From the NCBI RefSeq assembly GCF_002810445.1, contig NZ_NEXS01000016.1:1-32235 (forward strand): a stretch of DNA of 32,235 nt, given 5' to 3'. This DNA comes from Advenella sp. S44. Lineage in GTDB: Bacteria; Pseudomonadota; Gammaproteobacteria; Burkholderiales; Burkholderiaceae_B. Each line of letters starts with the position of its first letter. The stretch's first letter is position 1. The notes under the pieces were generated by a model, which saw nothing but the letters and a program-made list of their open reading frames with translations, made no database searches and had not been told where the DNA came from. A program made the position numbers and the translations under genes. Shown piece after piece: positions 15,159-23,392 of this stretch.

Positions 15159-17348
15159 CTATGAAAATGCCTTTTCCATTGCCTTCTCACCTTCTTCTTT
15201 TTCCGTGCCTAAATAAAGACTTGTGGTGTTAATGCTAGCGTGCCCCAACATATCGCGAATCTGTGCAAGAGGAGTTGTTTTAACTAATATGGACGCAAAT
15301 GTATGCCGCAACCAATGTGGAGAAATGCCCCTTAATGCATGAGCTTCAAATGGAGCTTCCTCTTCTATCTCGGTGCCTAATTCGGCTAGGAATCGCTTGA
15401 TATCCGCATAAATCACCGTATGGAAAATAGGGGATCTCTCGATCAGGCCCTCTCCATCGGAGCCTCCGCATCCCCCTTTTGAATATCCGATCAGTGGCGT
15501 CTCGCCATCATTCAATCTAGGATCCAGCGCCAATCCCAGTATTGCCAAGTACTGTTGCAGCAGCTCCAAAGCTGGTTTAACCAAATACACTTTTCTGCTG
15601 CGCCCTCCTTTTCCCTCAACGACTAGATACCAAGCCAGATTACCTTCATCATTTTCTTGAACCTGGAAATCTCTCAGACGCAGCGCGCACAGTTCCGATA
15701 ACCGTAGTCCCGTCAAATAAAAAAACCGAATCGCAAACACAGTCCTATAGGCCACCGTATCGGCTGCCGGAACCTGATCGATCCGATCTTGAATCAGTCG
15801 CCATAGTCGCTGATTAATCCGATGATTAACGCGCATACTCCGATTCGAGGACAACTTCGGCAGTCCTTTAAACGGGTTGGACAACAAATAGCGCTGGCTC
15901 GTCAGAAACTCAAACAATCCCCCCAGCACCGTCAGCGTATGAGCAATACTCTCCCGACTCATCGATCCTTTTAGTTCTACCTCCTGGCCAGGGTCGGCCG
16001 AAATGGCAGCCGGCTCATCGGGTGGTGGATTCGGATTGACAAAGGGCCGCCATTTTTCATGGGTGCGCGGATATTTGCGCCGAGCCACCCACAGGCTAGC
16101 CGGTTGAGGATTGCACAAAAAATCACGAAACAGCGCCAAGTCTGCGGTCGTCAGTGAGGATAGTGGTTTTTGCATATTAAACAAACTCCACAATAGGAGT
16201 CGTTCGGCTTCCTTACGGTAGGACTGATAGGTGTGGGTTTTATAGAGCGCTAGCCATTCATGAATCGCCTCATAATCATTTTGAGCGGCCAAGCGATTGT
16301 TTGGTGGCGGCGCACGATTCGTGCCCTGCCGACCATCCAGCCGCTCCGGCAAGCGCAGCGACTCCAGCGGTTCAATCTGGCGACTGCCTTCGACCCAGAC
16401 CAAATGATCGGTCGAGTCGCCCTGCTCCGCTGGCGGCAATACGGGAGAATGGACCCGTGTTATAACTCCGCCTGGCAAGTCCTTGCTCTTTTTGAGCACA
16501 TGCTGATAGATCTGTTTTTCTAAGAAATGCTCGTTTTGACTCAACCAGGTGGTCAATTTGACGGCAGTCACCTGCCCTAGCCCTTTGACATGCTTAAACC
16601 ACCACCAACCATACTCGTTCGCAAAGTCCACCAGCTTGCCGAGCGTATCGAGTTGGGCCCTGATCAATTTATCGGCCACTTTCGGATGAAACCACCCCGC
16701 CACCGGATCACCCAGGGTCGGGTCTGAGGTCAACTCGCCCGCCAGTTCATTGATCATCACCAGGCGTCGTTCGAGGTTTTTCACGTGCAGCGCCTGCAGC
16801 GCTTTTTGCGCGTCAGACAGCGGTTGGTCATCTGGTTCAGACACCAGTGCCTGGCGATCGCGGTCTTCCCTTTCGGTTTCTTGGCTGGCTGACGTTAAGT
16901 TTCCCCCGACTTCGGCATAATAAAACGACAACTGCTCTTCCTGCCCGAGGATATTATCCGGGTCAAACGAGGCAATAAAGTCATCAAATGAGATTGGCGC
17001 TGCGGCCTTGGCCGGATCCAGTGAATGCGCCTGATCGGCGATTTGCTTCTTTATCCCCCGTAGCCGATCGAGCATTTTTTGGGTTTCGGTGACGCTTTTG
17101 CGCACACTGGCCGGCAGTTTTAATCGGGCCAGCTGTTCAGGGGCCTTGCCTTTGCGAGCGCCGATGACCAGCAGTGCGTCCTGCACCAGGATCAGCGTAT
17201 GGCGTGCATCGACCAGGTTACGGCCCGTCTCCAGATACTGATCAGCAATATCGGCCAGGTTGAGGGTGTTTTCAAAAAAGGCCCTGTAAAACGCAATGTG
17301 GTGCAGGCCGATCTTGCGCACTGGCAGCAGTTCTTTGACGCTGGCCAT
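15159..17348 (-). CDS. Large tyrosine recombinase with N-terminal HhH-type region (copy 1)
   Basis: A 729-residue site-specific recombinase, about twice the length of XerC/D. The N-terminal 300 residues (VRKIGLHHIAFYRAFFE...) resemble the accessory region seen in long integrases of Burkholderiales (DUF3701 type, from memory). They include a helix-hairpin-helix-like segment, VKGLGQVTAVKLTTWL, at about 254-269. Residues about 350-500 form the SAM-like core-binding domain. The catalytic domain has R549 (TGLRLSEL), K580 (EGKGGRSR), H678 and R681 (SPHWLRHTF), H703 (LGHASI) and the nucleophile Y712 (TSLYLG), all present. AGGA lies before the ATG. A WGR-like gene is 58 bp upstream. It is homologous throughout to the oppositely oriented recombinase at 19187. 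Confidence 0.9.
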   Translation of the reverse strand: MASVKELLPVRKIGLHHIAFYRAFFENTLNLADIADQYLETGRNLVDARHTLILVQDALLVIGARKGKAPEQLARLKLPASVRKSVTETQKMLDRLRGIKKQIADQAHSLDPAKAAAPISFDDFIASFDPDNILGQEEQLSFYYAEVGGNLTSASQETEREDRDRQALVSEPDDQPLSDAQKALQALHVKNLERRLVMINELAGELTSDPTLGDPVAGWFHPKVADKLIRAQLDTLGKLVDFANEYGWWWFKHVKGLGQVTAVKLTTWLSQNEHFLEKQIYQHVLKKSKDLPGGVITRVHSPVLPPAEQGDSTDHLVWVEGSRQIEPLESLRLPERLDGRQGTNRAPPPNNRLAAQNDYEAIHEWLALYKTHTYQSYRKEAERLLLWSLFNMQKPLSSLTTADLALFRDFLCNPQPASLWVARRKYPRTHEKWRPFVNPNPPPDEPAAISADPGQEVELKGSMSRESIAHTLTVLGGLFEFLTSQRYLLSNPFKGLPKLSSNRSMRVNHRINQRLWRLIQDRIDQVPAADTVAYRTVFAIRFFYLTGLRLSELCALRLRDFQVQENDEGNLAWYLVVEGKGGRSRKVYLVKPALELLQQYLAILGLALDPRLNDGETPLIGYSKGGCGGSDGEGLIERSPIFHTVIYADIKRFLAELGTEIEEEAPFEAHALRGISPHWLRHTFASILVKTTPLAQIRDMLGHASINTTSLYLGTEKEEGEKAMEKAFS

Positions 17349-17378
17349 CAGCGTTCCTGAACGATAAAGAATAGTGTT

Positions 17379-17388
17379 TGAATATTCA
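17379..17388. repeat. TGAATATTCA palindrome upstream of recombinase copy 1
   Basis: An exact copy of the palindrome repeated around parA and repA, here in the 58-bp gap between the WGR-like gene and the recombinase. It is followed by a TGTTCATT relative. The second recombinase copy has no such site. Confidence 0.5.
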
Positions 17389-17406
17389 TTAAATGTTCAT
17401 TCTGTA

Positions 17407-17730
17407 TCATTTCGGCGCATAGCCGCGCTGCTGACGCCGCTGGCACACGATCTGTAATTGGGCCTGACCTTGCGCTAAAGAGGCCAAGGGCACATAGCGT
17501 CGTCGACCCCGTCGGCTCGATAGGCTACCCCACGCTTGTTCCAGCTCCCACTGGCCAAACAAATTTATCAGCAGACGTGCTGCATAGTAACGGCCAGTCT
17601 CGGCGTTGACCCAATAGTGCGGTGCTAGCTCATGAGATAACGTCGTTGGTACGGTGCTTACCTCGCCGGGCACTGATTCTTGATGTTTAGCCAACGGAAA
17701 TGCATTCGAGGGATGGTGCTGCGTGTTCAT
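17407..17730 (-). CDS. Small WGR-like domain protein (copy 1)
   Basis: A 107-residue protein. After a variable, probably unstructured 35-residue start, it has HYWVNAETGRYYAARLLINL, then FGQWELEQAWGSLSSRRGRRRYVPL. This fits the WGR fold pattern: YYxxxL strand, W, then a WG(R/S)-x-RGR turn. WGR domains bind nucleic acid or DNA ends in PARP and bacterial proteins. TAGGAG lies ahead of the ATG. The gene leads into recombinase copy 1, and a homologue leads into copy 2, so it is probably a recombination accessory or directionality factor; that role is inference. Confidence 0.7.
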   Translation of the reverse strand: MNTQHHPSNAFPLAKHQESVPGEVSTVPTTLSHELAPHYWVNAETGRYYAARLLINLFGQWELEQAWGSLSSRRGRRRYVPLASLAQGQAQLQIVCQRRQQRGYAPK

Positions 17731-17823
17731 GATCGGCTCCTATTAGGCGCAATAACAGGACTAATTTTCATCCGGGTAAAAATAAACTAACACCCTGCCC
17801 TATTGCACTTAAAACAGATAATT

Positions 17824-17879
17824 CATACAATAATGACATAGTTAATAATTAATATTATTAACGAGTACATTATTGTATG
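17824..17879. repeat. Nested 56-bp dyad between the two recombinase modules
   Basis: Outer 12-bp perfect arms CATACAATAATG (17824-17835) and CATTATTGTATG (17868-17879) share their exact centre with inner 9-bp arms GTTAATAAT (17841-17849) and ATTATTAAC (17854-17862). The whole is very AT-rich. It lies 94 bp upstream of copy-1 WGR (minus) and well ahead of the toxin-antitoxin genes. Candidate roles are a crossover site for the tyrosine recombinases or a dimer-protein operator. Confidence 0.6.
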
Positions 17880-17990
17880 CGTTTTAGGATTCTAGTAAAA
17901 TAAGGACAACACATAGCCAGTGGATTGGCTCGTTCGCCACCTCGGCGCGAGAGGCCTCGGCGTTGAACGCGCCAATGCCTGGTCAAGAGA

Positions 17991-18018
17991 TGGACAATGC
18001 CCTCCTGCAGGGTACAAT
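17991..18018 (+). promoter_or_regulatory. Probable promoter of the ParD/ParE-type operon
   Basis: TGGACA (17991-17996) and TACAAT (18013-18018) are spaced by 16 bp. Initiation near 18025 would exclude the earlier in-frame ATG at 17963 and supports the antitoxin start at 18053. GGCGCG and CGCGCC arms lie just upstream (about 17944-17973). Confidence 0.5.
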
Positions 18019-18052
18019 CAGTAAAGTCGCCATTCACTCGAAGGAAAGGCCT

Positions 18053-18247
18053 ATGAATAGCCCCAAAACTCTGGACCCTCGCGTCTCTGAATTCGATACC
18101 CAGGAGCAGGCCGACAGCTATGATCGTTGGTTTCGCGCGAAAGTGCAGGAAGCCATTGACAGTAAAAAACCGCGACTCCCTCATGATGAAGTCGTTAAGA
18201 GAATGGGTGAACGGCTGGCAAAATTGCGACAACGTAAAAGCGCCTGA
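18053..18247 (+). CDS. ParD/RelB-like antitoxin (stability determinant type)
   Basis: A 64-residue antitoxin. It reads SEFDTQEQADSYDRWFRAKVQEAID, then SKKPRLPHDEVVKRMGERLAKLR, a pattern common in short antitoxins paired with ParE/RelE toxins. The start at 18053 has AAGGAAAGG 5 bp upstream; a longer frame from 17963 would overlap the promoter. Its stop overlaps the toxin start by one base (TGATG), so the two are translationally coupled. It sits exactly between the two recombinase modules and may hold that region in place. Confidence 0.85.
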   Translation: MNSPKTLDPRVSEFDTQEQADSYDRWFRAKVQEAIDSKKPRLPHDEVVKRMGERLAKLRQRKSA

Positions 18248-18525
18248 TGCTGCCTATTGTCTGGTCTGACGAGGCCGACCTAGACCTCGATGAAATCATC
18301 GCATACGTAGGCCAATTTAATGCCGATGCCGCGACTCGCTTGTGGCACTTCATCGTCCAAAGCGTAGAAGGCGTGCCCGATCATCCGTATATGTACCGGC
18401 AAAGCGAGCGCATTCCCGGTTGCCGTGAAATTGTTGCCCATCCCAATTACATTGTTGTTTATCGAGTCGAAATAGATCGGATTGAGGTACTACGCGTGAT
18501 GCATTCGCGCCAGCCCTATCCCTAA
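18247..18525 (+). CDS. ParE/RelE-family toxin
   Basis: A 92-residue toxin of the ParE/RelE superfamily. The N-terminal strand and helix pair reads IVWSDEADLDLDEIIAYVGQFN. The central block is YMYRQSERIPGCREIVAHPNYIVVYRV, and the family end IEVLRVMHSRQPYP closes it. ParE members poison DNA gyrase while RelE members cut mRNA; this one resembles ParE in the R-x-x-P-G-x-R-E core, but the target is not certain. It overlaps the antitoxin gene by one base. Confidence 0.88.
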   Translation: MLPIVWSDEADLDLDEIIAYVGQFNADAATRLWHFIVQSVEGVPDHPYMYRQSERIPGCREIVAHPNYIVVYRVEIDRIEVLRVMHSRQPYP

Positions 18526-18801
18526 TTTCTTTGAAGGTATGGGAGGTGTACTTTGTGTCCTCAGGGGGAACACTCACTCAGCCGCAGAACGGGAAACAGA
18601 TCAGGTGCGGCGCAGGACTTGTATTGCGCGGATCTAAACGAAGATATCTCTGTGGACGATCTACTAGCCGGTTGCAGCCATCAGACACGTCACCGCGCCA
18701 AGGCGGCGAAGACAATGAGCTCTCGCGTTGATCAACGAGAAATGCCATTGAGATCGCAGACGGATGCCCATGAAAGACCGTGTGATCAGAAAGGAGTCCC
18801 G

Positions 18802-19137
18802 ATGAAGCATGCTGAAAAAAGGGTTGTTAATCAAACCCAGTCTCTTGCTCCCTGTGTGGGCGGCCTCTGTCTTGACGTCGTCGACGAGCTGGCACCCATG
18901 CGCTGGGTGAACCCGATCACCCAACGCTACTACTCCGCCCGCCTGGTGCTGAACTTATTTGGCCAGTGGGAACTGCAGCAAGTTTGGGGTAGTCTGACCA
19001 GCCGGCGCGGTCGCCTACGCTATGTGCCGTTAGCTGGGTTGAATGAGGGCCGCCAGCAGCTGACAACCTTGGCGCGGCTGCGCCGGCTGCGCGGTTACAT
19101 TGAACAGCCTCTCTCATCGAGTTTCAGCGGTACATAA
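18802..19137 (+). CDS. Small WGR-like domain protein (copy 2)
   Basis: A 111-residue homologue of the protein at 17407. The shared core is MRWVNPITQRYYSARLVLNL, then FGQWELQQVWGSLTSRRGRLRYVPLAGL, while the N-terminal 35 residues differ. The open frame reaches back to 18553, but AAGGAG sits 5 bp before the ATG at 18802 and homology to copy 1 begins only downstream of it. The gene precedes recombinase copy 2 by 49 bp. Conservation of the gene pair in both modules argues that the two proteins function together. About 275 bp ahead of it, after the toxin gene, hold nothing I can assign. Confidence 0.7.
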   Translation: MKHAEKRVVNQTQSLAPCVGGLCLDVVDELAPMRWVNPITQRYYSARLVLNLFGQWELQQVWGSLTSRRGRLRYVPLAGLNEGRQQLTTLARLRRLRGYIEQPLSSSFSGT

Positions 19138-19186
19138 CATGGTATGAATTCATTATCGGTTCATCCAATGGTTTTTTAAAAATATC

Positions 19187-21424
19187 ATGGCCAGTGTTAA
19201 AGAACTCCTGCCGGTGCGTAAGATCGGTCTGCATCACCTGGCCTTTTATCGGGCTTTTTTTGAAAACATCCTGAATCTGGCCGATATCGCCGACCAGTAT
19301 CTGGAGACGGGGCGTAATCTGGTGGATGCCCGCCACACACTGATCCTGGTGCAGGATGCGCTCTTGGTGATGGGTGCGCGCCAAGGCACGGCGCCCGAGC
19401 AGCTGGCCCTACTTAAATTGCCGTCCAACGTTCGAAAAAGTGTCACCGAAACGCAAAAAATGCTCGATCGCCTGCGTGCAGTGCGACGGGCGACGCAAGC
19501 CCCACCAAGCCCCTTGGCTCAAGACGGCGCTCAACCGTCTGCGGCGGCGATCAGCTTTGAGGACTTTGTGGCCACCTTTGACCCGGATCATATCCTGGGC
19601 CAAGAGGAGCAGCTGGCGTTTTATTATGCCGAAGTCGGCGGCCATCTGCCCTCGGCCACGGCAGAGGCGCAGCGCGAAGATCGCGATCGCTTGGCCCTCG
19701 TCCCCGAGCCTGAGGAAGAAAACCTGAGCGACGCGCAAAAAGCGCTGCAGGCGTTACACGTTAAAAAACTAGGACGGCGCTTGGCATTGATCAATGCGCT
19801 CGCTGGCGGATTGACCTCGACGCCCACCTTAGCAGATCCGGTCGCAGGGTGGTTTCATCCGAAGGTGGCCGGTAAATTGATCCGCGCTGAGCTCGATACC
19901 CTGGGAAAACTGCTGGATTTTGCGAACGAGTACGGCTGGTGGTGGTTCAAACACGTTAAGGGGCTGGGGCAGGTTACCGCCGTCAAATTAACCACTTGGT
20001 TGAGCCAAAATGAGCATTTTTTAGAAAAACAGGTCTATCAACATCTTCTGAAAAAGGCCAAAGAGGTGCCTGGCGGCATCAAGCGGCCCAGTCAACTCCC
20101 GGGCACGTTATCAACTGAACCGCTGACACCAGCGAGTGATGCTAACACGCTCGTGGCTTTGGAGGCGGGCAGCCGGCAAATCGAACCGCTAGAATCGTTG
20201 AGATTCCCTCCCAATCTGAATGGCCAACAGGGTACGAATCGGGCCCCGCAGCAGGATAATCGTCTTGCCGCCCAGAACGATTATCAGGCCGTTTATGAAT
20301 GGTTATCCCTGTACAAATCGCATACCTATCAGTCCTACCGCAAGGAAGCCGAGCGCCTGCTACTGTGGTGTCTGTTCACCATGCAAAAACCACTCTCATC
20401 GCTAACCACCGCAGATCTGGCGTTGTTTCGAGACTTTTTATTTTATCCCCAGCCGGCCAGCGTCTGGGTGGCCAGGCGTAAATATCCAAGAACGCATGAG
20501 AAATGGCGACCCTTTGTCAATCCGAATCCGCCGCCCGATGAGCCGGCTGCCATCACAGCCGATCCAAGTCAGGAAGTGGTCTTAAAAGGCTCGATGAGCC
20601 GCCAGAGTATTGCGCATGCATTGACTGTCCTAGGCGGCCTGTTCGAATATTTGACGAGTCAGCAGTATTTGCTGTCCAACCCCGTTAAAGGCCTGCCCAG
20701 CCTGGCCTCCCAACGCGGCCTGCGTGTCAATCACCGGATCCATCAGCGGCTGTGGCAGCGCATACAGGATGCCTTAGAGCGGGTGCCGGTGGGCGAGACG
20801 GTTGCCTACCGGACAGTCTTTGCGATTCGGTTTTTCTATTTAACCGGATTGCGCCTGTCGGAACTTTGCGCGCTCAAACTAGGAGACATCCACGTTCAAG
20901 AGAATGATGTGGGCGAGATGGCGTGGTACCTAAACGTCGTCGGAAAAGGGGGACGCACGCGACAAGTCTATCTGGTCAAACCGGCACTCGCGGCGCTGCA
21001 GACGTATCTGGCCGTACTTGGCTTATCAGGCGACCCGCGCCTGAATGATCCAGACATACCACTGGTTTCGTATCAAAAGTGGGAAGCAGCGGCCGACGAG
21101 ATCGAGGAGGGTGCCGGGCAGTGGGGCAGATGCGGGGTGTTTCATACCGTGGTGTATGCCGATATCAAACGGTTTTTAGGCAGATTGGCCGATGAAATAG
21201 AAGCGGAGGCGCCGTTTGATGCGCAGACATTGAGAGCCATCAGTCCGCATTGGCTACGTCACACGTTTGCGTCCATGCTGGTCAAAACCACCCCACTGGC
21301 GCAAGTCAGGGATATGCTGGGGCACGCCAGCATCCACACCACCAGCCTTTACCTGGGCACCGAGAAAGCAGAAGGGGAGAAAGGAATGGAGCAGGCTTTT
21401 AGTGCAATTTCCGAGCTCGCTTAG
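19187..21424 (+). CDS. Large tyrosine recombinase with N-terminal HhH-type region (copy 2)
   Basis: A 745-residue recombinase, homologous end to end with copy 1 (first 49 residues differ at only two positions). The same layout is present: N-terminal accessory region, HhH-like VKGLGQVTAVKLTTWL at about 257-272, core-binding domain, and a catalytic domain with R556, K587, H688, R691, H713 and Y722. The two proteins differ most at about 100-120 and 298-330 (linkers). No clear Shine-Dalgarno precedes the ATG (TTTTTTAAAAATATC), unlike copy 1, so it may be translated weakly or by coupling to the WGR gene. It ends with a hairpin CCGCC-GCCACTA-GGCGG near 21460 without a T tract. Confidence 0.9.
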   Translation: MASVKELLPVRKIGLHHLAFYRAFFENILNLADIADQYLETGRNLVDARHTLILVQDALLVMGARQGTAPEQLALLKLPSNVRKSVTETQKMLDRLRAVRRATQAPPSPLAQDGAQPSAAAISFEDFVATFDPDHILGQEEQLAFYYAEVGGHLPSATAEAQREDRDRLALVPEPEEENLSDAQKALQALHVKKLGRRLALINALAGGLTSTPTLADPVAGWFHPKVAGKLIRAELDTLGKLLDFANEYGWWWFKHVKGLGQVTAVKLTTWLSQNEHFLEKQVYQHLLKKAKEVPGGIKRPSQLPGTLSTEPLTPASDANTLVALEAGSRQIEPLESLRFPPNLNGQQGTNRAPQQDNRLAAQNDYQAVYEWLSLYKSHTYQSYRKEAERLLLWCLFTMQKPLSSLTTADLALFRDFLFYPQPASVWVARRKYPRTHEKWRPFVNPNPPPDEPAAITADPSQEVVLKGSMSRQSIAHALTVLGGLFEYLTSQQYLLSNPVKGLPSLASQRGLRVNHRIHQRLWQRIQDALERVPVGETVAYRTVFAIRFFYLTGLRLSELCALKLGDIHVQENDVGEMAWYLNVVGKGGRTRQVYLVKPALAALQTYLAVLGLSGDPRLNDPDIPLVSYQKWEAAADEIEEGAGQWGRCGVFHTVVYADIKRFLGRLADEIEAEAPFDAQTLRAISPHWLRHTFASMLVKTTPLAQVRDMLGHASIHTTSLYLGTEKAEGEKGMEQAFSAISELA

Positions 21425-21649
21425 GCTATGGGTAAAATGTATATCTGCCTCTTAAAATCCGCCGCCACTAGGCGGGTCCTGCACCTTGTTAAACGTTAAA
21501 GCCAATAAAACTGACCCTTGGCTCTTGATATGTGCTCAGAGCGAGGTTTATTAATGCCAGAATTCTACCTTCTCCTCCCGCCTTAGAGCGTAACCAGTAC
21601 GATTTTGTATAGTAGAATCAATTCGATTTACTTGAAAATTCCGCCTCGA

Positions 21650-22160
21650 GTGCTGGGCAGAGGCCAGAATGGATGTTGAAATTTTAAAAAAGGCGACCTT
21701 GGATTCAACCGGTCATTGATCTGCATTCACGTAAAGTCGTTGGCTAGTCCATGAAGCCAACATTGGGCAGAGAACTGGCCATTGATGCTTTATGGATGGC
21801 AGTGCTTCGTCGCAAACCCGTAAAACCGGTGATCGTACACTCTGACCAGAACTCACAATACGGCAGCGTTGACTGGAAACGCTTCTGTGACGCTCACCAA
21901 TTACAGCCCAGCATGAGCCGAAGAGGCAATTGCTGGGATAATGCGGTCGCAGAATCCTTTTTTAGCAGTCTGAAAAAAGAGCGGATACGAAAACGCGTCT
22001 ATAAGACCCGAGATATGGCTCGCGCTGACATATTCGATTATATTGAAGTCTTCTACAACCGTAATCGCCGCCATACCCCATCTTGGCGGCATCAGTCCCG
22101 AGGCCTTCGAGAAGGATGCGGCGTGAGGTTGGCTAGTGTCTTAAATCTCTGGGCAGTCCA
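21650..22160 (+). pseudogene. Decayed IS3-family element remnant
   Basis: A second, different IS3-family element in ruins. An orfA end (MDVEILKKAT with slippery A_AAA_AAG at 21686-21692) jumps straight to the middle of orfB (VIDLHSRKVVG), so most of the orfB N-terminus is deleted. An amber TAG at 21745 then replaces the usual tryptophan codon. The remaining 21751-22194 frame keeps VIVHSDQNSQYGS and NCWDNAVAESFFSSLKKERI (D and E of the DDE triad). Near 22080 it shifts frame; the proper ending PHLGGISPEAFEKDA continues in another frame. GTGTCTTAAATCTCTGGGC near 22136 resembles an outer end. It cannot make an active transposase. Confidence 0.85.
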
Positions 22161-22199
22161 ACTTCTATTCAACCTAAAACCTTATCTTGGGTAATCAGA

Positions 22200-22459
22200 A
22201 ATCTATTCTGTGATGGAAATGTGTTTTGGCAAGACTAACATTTTGCGGATTCCATTACTCATTCACAACCTGTAAGGTAGACGCCTGGTGCGTTTTCAGA
22301 AACAGGATTAGGACGCTTACAATTTTCTATGCGCACTGAGTCTCGAGCGAACAGATCCAATGTGGGAAAAAGTATAGCCGTACTAGCCATAGAAAATGTC
22401 TTGTGTTCTGAGACACTCCAAATTGGTTTCCACTAGGACTTAAGACGTCGGATCAAGAC
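22200..22459. other. Intergenic stretch without recognised features
   Basis: I see no gene, strong hairpin or repeat between the IS remnant and the cation transporter. No good ribosome-binding site precedes the transporter ATG. Confidence 0.4.
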
Positions 22460-23392
22460 ATGAGAATTTTGAGCGAACAGGATGTGTTACGGATATCGAT
22501 CTCAGTCACGTTCAGCATTGCGCTGTTAGGGGTTGTTTTTGGGCTAATTTCGGGGTCTCATTCAATTATCTTTGAAGGCATCTATTCGATGATTGATGCG
22601 GTCATCACCTCTGTTGCCTTACTGGTAACAAATCTAATTACCAACTCGACTGTTTTGGATAAGCCAAAGCGCAAATTGGAAGAACGCTTCACAATGGGAT
22701 TTTGGCATTTAGAGCCTATTGTGCTTGGGCTCAATGGTGTACTTCTTTTGGGCGCTAGCGTTTATGCTTTGATCAACGCAATGGGGAGTTTTTTAACGGG
22801 TGGTCGCGATTTAGTATTTACTCACGCTATCGTTTACACGGCGATAACTGCGTTGATTTGTTTTTGTATGGTCTTGATCGAACGCCACTTAAACAAACGC
22901 ATCAGTTCTGAATTCCTCGAGTTAGATGCCAAAGCTTGGCTCATGTCCGGGCTAATCTCCACAGCACTCCTGGTCGCTTTTGGCAGTGGTAGTCTAATCC
23001 GGGGAACCAAATTGCAATGGGTTTCACCCTACATTGACCCAGCAGCCTTGGCATTGGTTTGTTTTATTATAATTCCATTGCCCTTGGCCACTATTAAACG
23101 GGCCCTAGCAGATATCTTGCTGATTACGCCTGCAGCGCTAAAAGCCCATGTGGACTCAGTCGCTACAGAAACGGCGGAGCGATACTGCTTCACAGCATTT
23201 CGCTCGTATGTTGCCCGAGTAGGGAGAGGAACGCAAATTGAGTTGTATTTTGTCATTCCACGAGGCCGGCCCCCGAAGAGACTGGAAGAGTGGGACGAAT
23301 TGCGAGATGAAATTGGACAGGCGATAGGCAACGACACACCGAATCGCTGGCTAACGATAGTATTTACCACTGATTCTGAGTGGGCTGAATAA
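22460..23392 (+). CDS. Cation diffusion facilitator-family transporter, atypical
   Basis: A 310-residue inner-membrane protein with six likely transmembrane segments, starting about residues 12, 36, 80, 122, 160 and 192. It has a cytoplasmic C-terminal domain that ends in WLTIVFTTDSEWAE. Overall layout matches the CDF (cation efflux) family. Usual CDF metal sites are (H/D)xxxD in helices 2 and 5. Here helix 2 reads Y42-SMI-D46 and helix 5 reads LDAKAWLMSG, with D156 but no H or second D in the usual spacing. It may belong to a divergent subgroup with another cation or no canonical zinc site. Its neighbours are a dead IS and the acid-resistance genes. Confidence 0.75.
   Translation: MRILSEQDVLRISISVTFSIALLGVVFGLISGSHSIIFEGIYSMIDAVITSVALLVTNLITNSTVLDKPKRKLEERFTMGFWHLEPIVLGLNGVLLLGASVYALINAMGSFLTGGRDLVFTHAIVYTAITALICFCMVLIERHLNKRISSEFLELDAKAWLMSGLISTALLVAFGSGSLIRGTKLQWVSPYIDPAALALVCFIIIPLPLATIKRALADILLITPAALKAHVDSVATETAERYCFTAFRSYVARVGRGTQIELYFVIPRGRPPKRLEEWDELRDEIGQAIGNDTPNRWLTIVFTTDSEWAE

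Noticed and set aside
17963-18052. A 30-residue N-terminal extension of the ParD-like antitoxin
   Set aside because: It would overlap the likely -35/-10 elements, and the ATG at 18053 has a far better ribosome site.
18553-18801. An 83-residue N-terminal extension of WGR copy 2
   Set aside because: No counterpart in copy 1, and a strong AAGGAG precedes the ATG at 18802.
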